From assembly GCA_013398015.1 (NCBI GenBank), contig VZRR01012727.1, forward strand, positions 1,651,901 through 1,715,900: a DNA stretch of 64,000 bases. Direction: 5' to 3'. The notes below the pieces were generated by a model that was not told the DNA's origin, did not search any database, and saw only the letters and a program-made list of their open reading frames with translations. This stretch comes from Oreocharis arfaki (Eukaryota; Chordata; Aves; Passeriformes; Paramythiidae). A program made the translations under genes and the position numbers. Below are positions 51,311 to 61,570 of this stretch, in pieces (positions within the stretch are counted from its first letter, which is position 1; each line of letters begins with the position of its first letter).

Positions 51311-53619
51311 CCTTAGAGCCGCCGCAATCGCTTCTGTAACCTGTCCCCATCCGCTTATTTGCCAAGTCTTTGTGAATAACACTGTAATTTCTTTATAAAC
51401 TCATTTAATCATGAGTCACCAGGCAAGCGTGTTTCGTTTAAGCAGTTACAAGAGGATAACATCAAACTCGCTTGCAATATGAAACCTGAAAGAGCTAAAG
51501 GCTCCAGAGAGCCGAGGTTGGCTGCTTTTGCTTTCAGGCTGGCCAGCAGAGCGCAGTGGATGCAGCTGCTGGGGCTGTGGTGCTCTCCGAAGTTGCCCGC
51601 TCGCAGAGGGGTAACTGCTGTGGCTCTGCGTGTACACACGTGAGTAAGAAACCTCTCGGCATCAGCTTGTATGTTGTCTCCGCGACTGAGTAAAATTATT
51701 TATGCTGGGGTAGTAAGAGTTGGCAACTCGTCTTACATGTTTTACCGTGACTTTAAATGAGTCAAGGACGTTTTAAGTCTAGGGAAGGTCGTTGACAGAT
51801 TTTCTTAGTTAAAATACTGCAGCATTTCCCATTAGCCTTATCTCCTGGAAATAGCATAAAGAGCACTACACAGCAGCTATTTAACTGACTGTCGTTTTAT
51901 AGAAGTTCTATTTCACTTGGCAAATCCGTCATGTTTAGGAAGAGAACCCACGCCAGAAAGTCTGTTTCCTTCCAGCTTTCATAAAAAAAACCAAAAAAAC
52001 AAACAAACCAAAAAACCCCAAAAAAACCACACACGCACAACCAGAAAAAAACCCCCAAAAACCCACACCAAACCAACAACAAGATGCTAGGGCCAAGAGA
52101 CCAGGATGCATTTTGTGTCCAACATAGTTCAGCTTTTCAGCACTGTGTTTCAAACTTTAGGAATTATATTTTCCTGTTTTGATGTTTATCCCATAGAGTA
52201 GTTATGGGATAGAAAAATGACAGAAGATGCTGGACTCGGTGGAAGAGTGGATGATTTTCATGAAGCAACAGGATCTGGTACTCCAGCTAATGAGAAATAG
52301 CAGTTTGTATTTTGTACATCAGAGAAAGAGGCCTCCGAGGGAGCAAACAGTGAGAGTTGTGCTGCTTTCAGTGGAGACAAGATCAAGGCCACAACAACCC
52401 ACCGGCCAAGCTCTATTACTCCTCCAGGGTGTAACTGAGTCCTCACCTGGGTACCACAAGAGGTGTGGTATCTACGGCTATAGCACGGTGCATTTAACCG
52501 ACAGACCACACATGGAAACAGTGGAAAGAGTGGGTGAAAGCATGTGACAGGCAGCTCGAACATGCACGGTCAGGTTCTGGATCCGGTTTCGATTTTTGCT
52601 TTTCTAAGTTTATGTTGCTGTCCGAGTGGCAGCAGCGACTGGATTTTTTGATGGATTCCCCTCTGGTACTTCTCTAAGGAGACTTGCCAGGAGGCAAGGC
52701 TTCGGGGAAATATAAGTTCAAATGATTGGGACCTATTTACAGGCAACAGCAAGAGACTGGGATCATCTTGTCCCCCCTCCTGCTCCCAGTTCTGGTCTGT
52801 GCCCTGAAATGAGCTATTTTTGGAGCACCAGTATGCAGAGCATTTTTGCAGTTACACACAAAATAAAGGGATTTAAGAACAAAAGATTGTTCTGGACAGT
52901 CAAACTGGAATGAGTTGGAAGGATACATTTAGGAAGTGGTTTCTTGGACACTAATTAGGACCATTTGCTTGGGGTTGCCATTATTTTCCTTTAAGACTGG
53001 AGGGCACGATAGATCAAATGATTTATATATCATTAACAATTCTTGTTAACCATAAGCAGGGCTGGGCTTTTCCATACTGATTACTGAGTAATGCAATAAG
53101 GACTTGTTTTATTTCTTCTGCAGTGTCCATATGAGCAAGTTAATGTGAAAGATGAGTCCAAAAAGAAGCGTTTCAACTCTCTCTCTCTCTTTTTTTTTTT
53201 TCCTAATGTATGACTATTAGCTTTTTTCATCCTGTGAGAGCAGCTGCGAAACTGAAGCCCATCATCTCTTTGTGGCTTCCACTGCTGGAATACTGGCATT
53301 TGCTGTACCTGATCCTGGCTCCCAGTGAATGCATTTTAATTGTCATAAACCACAAACTGAACCATATGTGAACGTGTGTTTTCGACAGCGCATCATTGAA
53401 CCCCTTTCCCTTCCTTTTGCGCTACAAGTAACGGGCTACAATCCCATAATACAATTATTTTCACTTTAAAAGAAGCTAAGAAAGGGAGCATATGCGATCT
53501 GCAAATCCCACGGGTGTATCTAACGTTACTTTTGTAAGCAGGGTGATGGCCAAAAATCACTGATACCCAGGAGTTTGGGCTGTTGAGAGGGCGGGAGCGG
53601 CAGGGATGGACGGCATTGC
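51311..53619. other. Intergenic, no gene recognised
   Basis: Mixed-composition DNA lies between CpG blocks. It includes the A/C-rich simple repeat at 51981-52081 and a (CT)n to poly-T transition at about 53178-53201. The frames at 52227-52547 and 52258-52563 are on opposite strands of the same DNA and neither is recognised. Confidence 0.55.
51981..52081. repeat. A/C-rich simple repeat
   Basis: About 100 bases are composed almost entirely of A and C, with CAAA and CCAAAAA-like units (for example ACAAACAAACCAAAAAACCC). It resembles an expanded (CAAA)n-type microsatellite. The minus-strand frame across it encodes a Phe/Gly/Val/Trp-rich run, which is an artefact of the repeat. Confidence 0.85.
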
Positions 53620-53915
53620 GTGTTGTGATGTGTGGTCCTGTGGAGTGTGTTGTTTGCTGGGTGCTGGGTGCTGCTGTGTGCTGTGTGCTGTGGAGTGTGT
53701 TTCTGTGTGCTGTGGAGTGTGTTTCTGTGTNNNNNNNNNNNNNNNNNTGCTGTGGAGTGTGTTGCTGTGTTTCTCCGTGGTGAGGAGTGTGTTGCTGTGT
53801 TTCTCCGTGGTGGGGAGTGTGTTGCTGGGTGCTGTGGTGTGTGTTACTGTATGGTGCTGTGTGCTGTGTGCTGTGGCGTGTGTTTCCGTGTGCTGTGTGC
53901 TGTGTGTGTGCTGTG
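53620..53915. repeat. GT-rich minisatellite, interrupted by a gap
   Basis: The tandem array has units built from GCTGTG(T/G), GGAGTGTGTT and TTTCTGTGT or TTTCTCCGTGG. Two successive 30-bp units at 53761-53790 and 53791-53820 differ by one base. Further left, units of about 22 bp combine TGCTGTGGAGTGTG with a TTTCTGTG end. It ends at 53915, next to a CpG island. Long frames across it (His/Thr/Gln-rich on minus, Cys/Val-rich on plus) are repeat artefacts. Confidence 0.92.
53731..53747. other. Assembly gap (17 N) inside minisatellite
   Basis: Seventeen N interrupt the tandem array. The true array length is therefore uncertain, and the array may have been collapsed in assembly. Confidence 0.99.
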
Positions 53916-53924
53916 AGCACCGCC

Positions 53925-54270
53925 GAGTTCGGCTGTCGCTCCTCACCGGCACAGGCGGATGCCCGGGGTGGCGGAGCGCTCCCGCTGCGTACCGGGAAAA
54001 TCCGCCCTTTGGGATAAGCCCATCCCCTTCGACTGCTCCGGAGGATGCTCCCACGTCTCTGCACAGCGAGCTCGGCCATGCCTAGGCACCAGCACGGGGC
54101 CCGGCCCCGGAGCCCTCCCGAGGGGAGGCGGGGAAGCCGCCGCCGGGCCGGGCCGGGCTGCGGGGTTCCGCCGCGGGTCTCCGGGCCCCCCGGCCCCGGG
54201 AGATGATCCCTTCGCCTTGGGGCAGAGCCGAGGCGGCTCCCTGACACACTTGCTACCGGATTAAATTCCC
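53925..54270. promoter_or_regulatory. CpG island
   Basis: A GC- and CpG-dense block, including a run of GGCCCCCCGGCCCCGGG-like sequence near 54183, immediately follows the minisatellite. No promoter element or coding exon was recognised. It is part of the island chain leading to LHX9. Confidence 0.6.
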
Positions 54271-56329
54271 GGCGCTGAGGTGGGGGATGGGAGAATGAAA
54301 GGCTCCACAGAATCACTTGGGTTCCTGAATAATTTAAATTCTTTGTATTTGATTGAACATCGGTCTGTTTGGTATCCAAGTTTGTAAAAACCTTTGAAAG
54401 ACAAAAGAATCCTGTTTGCAAACATAATATGAAGTGTAACGCGCACCACAGATATTCATGAGCACCCAGGAGGTACTGAGCACTCCTGTACGTTCGAGGC
54501 CCTTGCCAGGGGCTCCCACATCTTTGTTTCATTAACACGGAGCCCTCCTTTATTTCCTGCTAAAGTCACCGACATCCGGACCGCTGTATTTATTGTCTCG
54601 CACGACTTCTCCCACAGATCTTCATTAAGGCTGAACGGCACTCACATAACATGTTCTATCATAGTGTCGATGAATTGCTGCACCCAGAAAACACTAAACG
54701 AATCCCGAGCACCAAAGTATTCCTGGCATGAAGCCGGTCTGCTGTCCCCGCGGAGAGCTCTGACAGCGGGGGGACTCGCAGGCGGTGGTGGCCTTTGGGA
54801 CATCCCGATGCCTTGCAGCAGCTCCGTGATGAACCTTGGCTTGGGAGGGTTTGGGGTTACCCGGAGGGACTGTGGTAAATGGAAAGCCTTGGTGGGGGGT
54901 TATTTTTTTTTCTTTGGTGCTTTCAAATGAAACAGCCAGTTTCATTTAGACGGAAAACTATTGTCAGTTTCCTGGTGTCCCATTTTGACCCTTCCTCAGC
55001 TTGGGTTGAACGAAATGTCTTGAAACCTATTCCAAAAAGATGCTTGTACAGGCTTCCAGATGCTAAGATTTAGATCATTTGAACGTCAGCGCAGCCTTCT
55101 GGTAACAAAAAACATCCAAATGGATTTCATTTGTGTGTTAACATCCGTCAGATGGGAGAGTAGCACAGTTTAGAGCTAAAGTCTGTTTTCATCGTTTTGG
55201 CAACTGGGTCCACATGAACATCTCGTCTGGCAAGTCAATAGGTTGAAGCTACACTGAACAGACTGAGTCCAAATACCTGAAATGACTCGGAATGGCTGTG
55301 CTAACAAATACAGATTTAATGTATGAGGCTAATACTGCTGTTTATATAGCTTCGCGTGGGCATGCAAATAGGTGGAGAGGGGGGCCACTGCTGAGAGAGA
55401 CAGCTCTGAACGGACCGAGAGAGCTGTGTGCCTCACAGCAGCGGGCGGGACCCGGTCCCACGCCGAGGTACCGCCCGTGGGTCCGCGTTCCATGCGCAGG
55501 AGCCAAGCATAGGTCCCCGTGGCTGACCGAGCTCCGGCCCCCGCCGGCGTGCCAGGGTCCTGTCCGGCTGTCCGTGCTAGGTGGGGAATTTGTAACGCAC
55601 GGGCCGGTGCGGCAGCAGTAATGAAATAAAGCATAACACTAGTTAGGCGCGGCGCAGCAGGTGGCTTATTATGAGCCTTCTATATTCCTCTGCCTCCTGC
55701 TCCCATCAGAGCGCTGGTACTTCGGGGAAAAAATATTTTAGGCGATTTAGAGAGTAAGAGGAGGAACGGGGCAGAGCCCGCGGCTGCGGCGTCCAGCGGG
55801 CCAGAGCCGGAGCCGGAGCCGGAGCCGGGCTGGGCTGGGCTTCTCCCTCAAAGTCGCAGCAATAACAGCCGTGGTGATTACGATACTAATAATTCTTATT
55901 GTTGTACCTTGGCGCAGATGGCAGCTGCTCTCTCAGGGAGGTTAAGAAGACAACAAGTCCCATGAAGGCCCCTCTCTCCCTGTGCGCTCAGCCGCTTCCC
56001 TGCACGCACAAACAGACGGATTCAGCTACCCTTACCCCGGGGCTGCTCCCGCTTTTGCTCAGGATGGCTTTAAACTTCCTGGTCGCCAGCGGATTGAACG
56101 AAACCTTAGTCTAAAAGCTCTCGCCATCCGAACCGTGGGAGCAAGACGCGTTTGCAACGGCCCCGGAGCTGGCATAGCAAATCCTACGTGACGAGAGCTC
56201 ATGGTCCCTGCCCTAAATCCACTCCTTCTGCAGAGATATACTCGGCTTTTAGGTTCTCCGCAAGAAGTACCCACAGAAACACACACACACGACCCGCACC
56301 TCCCTGGCCCGTTTCTCCAGGTGAGCCGC
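54271..56329. other. Intergenic between CpG islands
   Basis: No coding exon was recognised. A moderately CpG-rich patch lies at about 55430-55620 and a hexanucleotide repeat at 55803-55829. The phrase CTGAACGGCACT at 54631 briefly resembles an LHX9 alternative first exon but fails on inspection (see rejected items). Confidence 0.5.
55803..55840. repeat. GAGCCG hexanucleotide repeat with GGGCT tail
   Basis: Four tandem GAGCCG-type units are followed by repeated GGGCT pentamers, all in a GC-rich context. It is a short GC microsatellite, likely to vary in length between individuals. Confidence 0.8.
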
Positions 56330-57050
56330 TGCTGTTGAGTGGGATGTGCCCTTTGCTGCCCGCCCGCGTTCACGGGGACCAGGGGCACGACCCGCCGCGG
56401 CGCCCCGGGCTGCCCAAGCTCCCCACCCCTGCCCGCGGAAGGGCGGGCGCGGGGCCTCCCCCCCCCGGCCGGGACGGAGCCCGGGGCGGGGAGAGGGGCT
56501 CCCGGTGCCACCGCGCTGTTCTCTGGCTGCTGCCGAGCTGCCGCCCCCCCGGCAGAGCCGGGACAGATCGGGACCCGCCGCCCTGCCCCGGGCGCACGGC
56601 CGGACCCCCACCCGCCGGTGCGCACCCCGGCGGGGAGCCGAGTCCGCCCTGCTTCCTCCGCTCGCCGCCGGGGCTCCGCTGACAAACTCCGAGGAAGATC
56701 ATTAGCATCCCTTGCTTGCCTTTTTTTTTTTTTTTTTTTTTTTTAGATAAATTACCAAGCTGGCCACGTAGACCTGAGGGTCACATGGCCCAGGGGAGAA
56801 GGACAGAAACTGTCGCAGGAGTTAAGAGGAACGGGCAAACAAAGCCAAAGCGAGAAGTCATCTCGTGTGGCTGCTGCAGGAACAGCTCCCCGGCCCCAGG
56901 GTCCTCGCAGTGAGCCCCTTCCTGCGAGAGCCGCTCCGCCGGGGCCGGCGGGAGGCGCGGCCGCAGCCTCTCCGCAGCCCGGCCGGGAGCCGGCTCCTGC
57001 CTCCCCGACGGCTCCCCGCTTCCCCCTGGGAGGGAGCACGAGAAATGACT
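56330..57050. promoter_or_regulatory. CpG island, split by a 24-T run
   Basis: A strong CpG island of about 700 bp has C and G homopolymer runs and is interrupted at 56721-56744 by 24 consecutive T. The interruption separates two GC-rich halves with an AT-richer middle (56690-56870). Long overlapping frames on five or more reading frames mark stop-poor DNA, not a gene. It lies about 6.5-7 kb upstream of the LHX9 start codon. Confidence 0.7.
56721..56744. repeat. Poly-T run (24 T) in CpG island
   Basis: Twenty-four consecutive T lie within the CpG island. It could be the reverse of an old poly-A insertion or a slippage-expanded tract. No retrocopy sequence is evident to its left, where a minus-strand retrocopy body would lie. 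Confidence 0.9.
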
Positions 57051-57700
57051 CCCGACCCTATATTTTTCTATTGTTTTGAGCCGGTGGATCAATTGTCATC
57101 AGTATTGTCACCTAAGAAGCAATGATTCCGATTCATCTTGGCATCTATTTTTATTCTAATGGGTTAAATTGGGTTCACTTTTAACAATTATCCCAGGTTT
57201 GACTGCGTAGTATTGCATGACAACTCACAGTTTCATCGGGTTTGGCAAAGCGAGGTTGCTCCATGAATCCGTATATCATATCACATCAGATCAGGCTGAA
57301 GTTTGCTGTTTAGCGACTCCATTTGAGCGGCTTTTTATGAAAGTGGGAAGGGTTGATGCAGTCCATGGCTGGTTCAGTGCGATTTGAAAAAAAAAAATGT
57401 GGAGAGATGGCAACAACCCGGGGTTTGCTGCTCAGCTGTGAATAAGCACAGAACGAAAAAAACGACGTGATGGGGAAACGCTCAGCTCGCTACAATATTT
57501 TTAACAGCCTCTCAGTCCTCGCCTTTTTTTAATTTCCTAATATGTTCTTTGCTTTATTAGTTTTATTTACAACCAGCTCCCCATTAACACCTCACCTGAT
57601 TACTGAGGAGCTGAGACAGCTAATCAAGAAAATCCAGCAAACCAGCCAAAATCGAGAGGTGGGATTTATTCTTTTGCTTTCATTCAGTCTTCTTCTTCAT
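57051..57700. promoter_or_regulatory. Candidate conserved non-coding element
   Basis: Repeat-free AT-rich DNA lies directly downstream of a CpG island. It contains CAATTGTCATCAGTATTGTC near 57090, TATATCATATCACATCAGAT near 57273 (spaced ATCA units), TAATGGGTTAAATTGGGTT-like text near 57158, and CTAATCAAG near 57620. This is the typical look of vertebrate conserved elements near LIM-homeobox genes. The frame 57542-57823 lies in its right half and is not accepted as a gene. Conservation could not be tested. Confidence 0.35.
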
Positions 57701-60287
57701 TTATTTATTTTATTTTCGGAAATATTTCGAAACAAACAGAAAATAAAAGGCAGGTATCAGTGTATGTTGGCAAAAGGTCAGAGGTTAGAAATTCACGTCA
57801 GTTCTGTATCAGAGGCTATGTAGAGGGCGGGAAGAGAGAGGGAGAGAAGGGAGAAAAAAAAATCTTTCCACCAAGCAGCTTGTTTATTTTAATTAACATA
57901 GGGATCCTCTGCTAGGAGCAAGGAACAACCTCCATCTACTGGCTAGATCATTGCGTCTCTTCTCCATTTAAAACCCATCCCTCATCACTCATTAAGGAGG
58001 GTACAATTTCGGAAGAAGCTTCTAAGGTCTCAAGGTAAGCTCCTGCATGAGTCTTTGCTAGCAATGCAGCTATTTGGACCTCACGGATGTAATTTGCAGG
58101 GTGCTTCTTTTGCGTCGTGGTGTTGTTTGTTTGGTTGGGATTTTTTTTAACAACACAGAATGGTACTTTCCCCAGGTGTATTCGCAGATAACATTTCACG
58201 CATCTATGTTTTAATCTAGAAAAATAGCTCAGCTTGGGAAGGCTGGGCCTTTCAGCTCAATTTTTAAAAAATGTCCCTTTTTTTGTCCTTCTTTTAAATT
58301 TTTTCTTTTTTAATGGAATGGCTCCTTTCACCTGTCCGTGAATCCAGTCTGTAAGGGAGTCCTTTCCAGAAGCAGCAAAATATGATCATTTCCAATGGCT
58401 TAATTACAACCGGAGTGCAAATACGATTACAGTTAATACCAGACAGCTAAGGAGCTGACAGTGCTGGGGTCCTGGGCGGTGAACAGTTTCATGTTAGACA
58501 ATAATCTGCTTTCTTCTGGTTGTGTGATCCCTTGTTTGTGGTCACTCACAGCGCTTGGCTATGGAGATATGTGTTTGGGATTACTATGCAAAGCACCTAG
58601 TTATTTCTTATTTAAATATCATCTCCCTAAGCAAATGAATACGTGTCTTAATTGACATGTTTTCAGATTACCGGGAGGTACAAGCACATCGGAGGTTTGG
58701 GGGTTTTTAATCCGGTGCCGGTTACGGTTAAAGACACTCTGCGTTTGTGTTCCTCGCACCGCCAGCCCCGCGCAGCCTGGCAGGGGAAGAGGGGGCTGCT
58801 CCCCGAGTCTGGCTGCCATGCACCGGCTTTTAACATGTTCCTAACGCAGCGATGCGAAAGTTGCTCTACGGTGCACCCGAGAGGAGTCAAGAGAGGAGGA
58901 AGATGGTGATGGTAAAATATGTTGTATCTGACTCCGACGTGGATTTTAAAATAATGTAGGGCTTTAAAAAGAAAAAAAAAATTAAATTAAATTTTAAAAA
59001 ACCCCAAACCAACCGCAATCTATTTGGATACTGAAAACGACATTAGCTACATTCGGTGCCACCGCCAAGAGATGTAATTCTATTCAGATTTCCCTTCTTT
59101 GTGTCTAGATTGGTTGCAGTGCCCGCGGACTTCACAAAGAGATGAGGCTGATCATTAATAGCACTGTACTCCACCACAAGCTCGTAGAGCAGAAAATAGC
59201 GTTAGTATTTAAAAATAGACCTGGCTTTAACCACCCGACTCGGAGGCAACAGGATCGTAATCCTGTTGCTGTTATTACTACGTGCTCTAAATTTCTGGAA
59301 ATCATTAAACTGGAAGTGTCTTGAAAAGTTCAGGTGCTGACGGAGAGGGTGTGAAGCTCTGGTGCCCTGCGGGGCGGGAGGCGGCTGGCCCGGGCAGTGC
59401 CCTGCGCCTGCAGTCGGACACACCACGGCCTCAAATGCGGCAGGCGAAATCCAAACCATTTCCCCTCAAAGAACACCTCCTCCTCCCCACCCCCACCCCC
59501 CGCCTGAACACCCTCCCCTTTCTCCTAATTATTGTTGGTCAATTATTAATTTGCATATAGACCTTGTCCTAAATCCTCCGAACTAAACACAAGATCGTTC
59601 ACGCTGTGATAGGCTTTAGCCCGTAGCCCGTGGCCAGGGAGAGCGCGGGCTCGGTGGCAGAGCGGATCCCAGTGACCGCACACTGAAATCTTCCTAGGGC
59701 ACACGCTAATTGCGGAGGTGGAAGCGGCTCCAGGCAGCGCCCGCGGAGCTGCGGACAGGGGCTGCGGCGGGGCCAGCGGGATGTCCGCGGGAGCTCTCCA
59801 GCCCTGCGTGGGCAGGAAAACGCTGTACCTGTGGAAATCTCCGCAGCGATGTATTCCTCATCCTCCCCCCCAGCCCCCCGTTAGCTTCGGGGGTTCGGGT
59901 AGAGCCTTACAGAAAGGAAAAGAACGAGAGCGCCTGTCACGTTACTAAAATATTCTGAATATTGCACATCAGATATTCTTCCCCAAATGCCGCGGCGAAA
60001 GGAGATAAAAGCATCCTGCGATGAGAAACTGCCGTTCACAGACAAAGTGCTAATGCCGATGGATTCATGAGGGACAGGCTCGTAGATTTGGATTTCAGAT
60101 TCCCTGTCGTGTTCTTTGTGAGGTTTTCTCTCCCCTCCCCAAGCAAACCAGCAAAACTGTACGGAATCCCCCGTGCTATAATGGCAACCTCTCGCTACCA
60201 GCCTGCCTTAGAGCAGCGGAGCTCCAGTTCACAGCGAGCCACGAGATCTCAGGAACATTGAAATAGATTTACCTTGATCTCCTACAG
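57701..60287. other. LHX9 upstream non-coding DNA
   Basis: AT-rich, largely unique sequence with no recognised exon. It includes an A-rich and T-rich simple patch at about 58262-58315, another near 58970-59002, and the perfect inverted repeat at 59246-59269. A weakly GC-rich patch lies at about 59700-59900. Confidence 0.5.
59246..59269. repeat. Perfect 10-bp inverted repeat
   Basis: Arms GCAACAGGAT and ATCCTGTTGC flank a 4-base centre CGTA. Symmetry stops at the next base on each side. It lies 4.2 kb upstream of the LHX9 start codon in unique sequence. It could be a paired binding site for a dimeric factor or a chance palindrome. No transposon context is visible. Confidence 0.9.
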
Positions 60288-60348
60288 GCCTTTTGGAAAC
60301 GGAGAAGTCACGTTTGATGTTAGCAACAAACTTTTAGTGTCCCTTTAG
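60288..60348 (+). other. Possible small non-coding exon (61 nt)
   Basis: A good acceptor (GATCTCCTACAG, AG at 60286-60287) and a strong donor (TTTAG|GTAAGAAG, GT at 60349-60350) bracket 61 nt on the plus strand, upstream of LHX9. All three frames contain a stop: two internal, one TAG at the last three bases. If it is an exon it is therefore untranslated, either LHX9 5' UTR or a non-coding RNA. Paired sites of this quality also occur by chance. Confidence 0.2.
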
Positions 60349-60639
60349 GTAAGAAGTGGTCTGCCAGCATTAGGATGTTAATCAGAAAACGCCTTGGAAA
60401 CCCCTGGCCTCCTTTACTGGAGCAGCAGTAGCTAGTAGCGTATCCTTAACCGTACCTGATGGAGCAGAAAGAAAGGACCCTCTAATTAATTAAGTGTGTC
60501 CAACCGGAGGAGGCTCAGTCATTTCTGAGTTTTGTTATGAGTCTGCCCAATTACTCCTAACGACGCCGTCGAGCTAAGGTAGAGACGGGAATTTAACAAA
60601 CAATATTTTCCGTGTCTCTGCCTTGGACCGATGCTTTGA
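60349..60639. other. Non-coding, no feature recognised
   Basis: A short AT-richer interval before the next CpG island, containing TAATTAATTAAG near 60484. No exon or repeat was recognised. Confidence 0.5.
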
Positions 60640-61570
60640 CGCCGCACCTGCAGAGCGTTTCGGTGAACCCGAGACAGCGAACGCGAGATAAGCGGCAGGG
60701 GAGGGCAGCGGTGCCCGCACCCGGGGCACCCGAGGCGGGGGCACAGCCTGCTCGGGGGGCACAGGATCCCCACTTTAGCCCCCGAGGGAACTGGGCCCAG
60801 CGGCAACCGGGGGCCTCCCCCAGACCCCTCCTCTCCCCGCTCCCGGCGGGCACGATGAATTTGACGGTCCTCAGCCCGGCGGGGACACGGTCACAGCGGG
60901 ACGGCGGCGGCGGCGCTTCCGAGAGGGGTCTGCGGGGCCAGCCAGGGGCGGGCTGGGGTCGGCGAGTGTCCCTGCCTGGCACACGCTGCGGTGTCTTTGG
61001 CAGCCCGAGCGCCACGGGAAACGCAGACCATTTCCAGGAGAGCAGATGCAACACGAAACGGAGGCAGGGTGAGCTACCCCGACAACTCGACTGGATGGGA
61101 AAACAGAAAAATTTCCTTCGAAACCCAGAACAAACCCTGAACGTGCCTGTAGAGTGGGAAGACTATACTGCAACGATTAGAAATAAACTCGTCTCTAAGT
61201 GAGATTTTTTGACCTGTGTCGACAGCCACCGCTGCGATTCCCCGAGCCAGGCGGGCGCACGCCGGCGGTACCTGCCGGGCGCAGGGCGAGCGGGGCGATC
61301 CCTCCCGCACAGGGGTTCACCCCCGCCCGCAGCGCCGCGGCCCCTCCCTTCTCTTCCCTTCCCTTCCCTCCTCCCCGCGCCGCTCGACGAAGCCGCCGGC
61401 CCCACAACCGGGCCGGCCCGGGCCGAGCAGCCCCGCGGGGGTGCCGGCCGCACTCCCGTCCCCCGGCGGGGTCGGGGGCCAGAGGGAACCACCTCCGCCC
61501 GTCTCCCGGAGCAGCCGGGGCCTCGCGGAGCGGCGACGGGAAGGAGGGGGTGGGGGAGGTTTGGGGATCC
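60640..61570. promoter_or_regulatory. Large CpG island
   Basis: This is among the longest CpG-dense blocks in the window, about 0.9 kb with a somewhat less GC-rich middle (61060-61210). Overlapping open frames in both directions (60612-61202, 61195-61643) are due to high GC. None carries a LIM domain, homeodomain or other domain that I recognise. It is 2-3 kb upstream of the LHX9 start codon and could include an upstream LHX9 promoter. Confidence 0.65.
61341..61376. repeat. 36-nt pure pyrimidine tract
   Basis: Thirty-six consecutive C and T bases form repeated CCCTT units. Such tracts can adopt triplex or nuclease-sensitive structures and are common in GC-rich promoters. It lies inside the 60.6-61.6 kb CpG island. 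Confidence 0.9.

Noticed and set aside
53393..54538. 381-codon minus-strand frame with His/Thr/Gln repeats
   Set aside because: The repetitive part is the GT-rich minisatellite read in one frame, it crosses a gap, and the remainder is CpG-island text. All frames through the array are repetitive.
54628..54650. Possible LHX9 alternative first exon (CTGAACGGCACT resembles L-N-G-T)
   Set aside because: The preceding codon is AGG rather than ATG. The following bases do not continue as T-L-E-A and there is no donor at the needed point.
56059..56746. Several frames of 110-208 codons on both strands
   Set aside because: All lie in one CpG island, overlap each other in up to five frames, and have only low-complexity Pro/Arg/Gly/Ala content.
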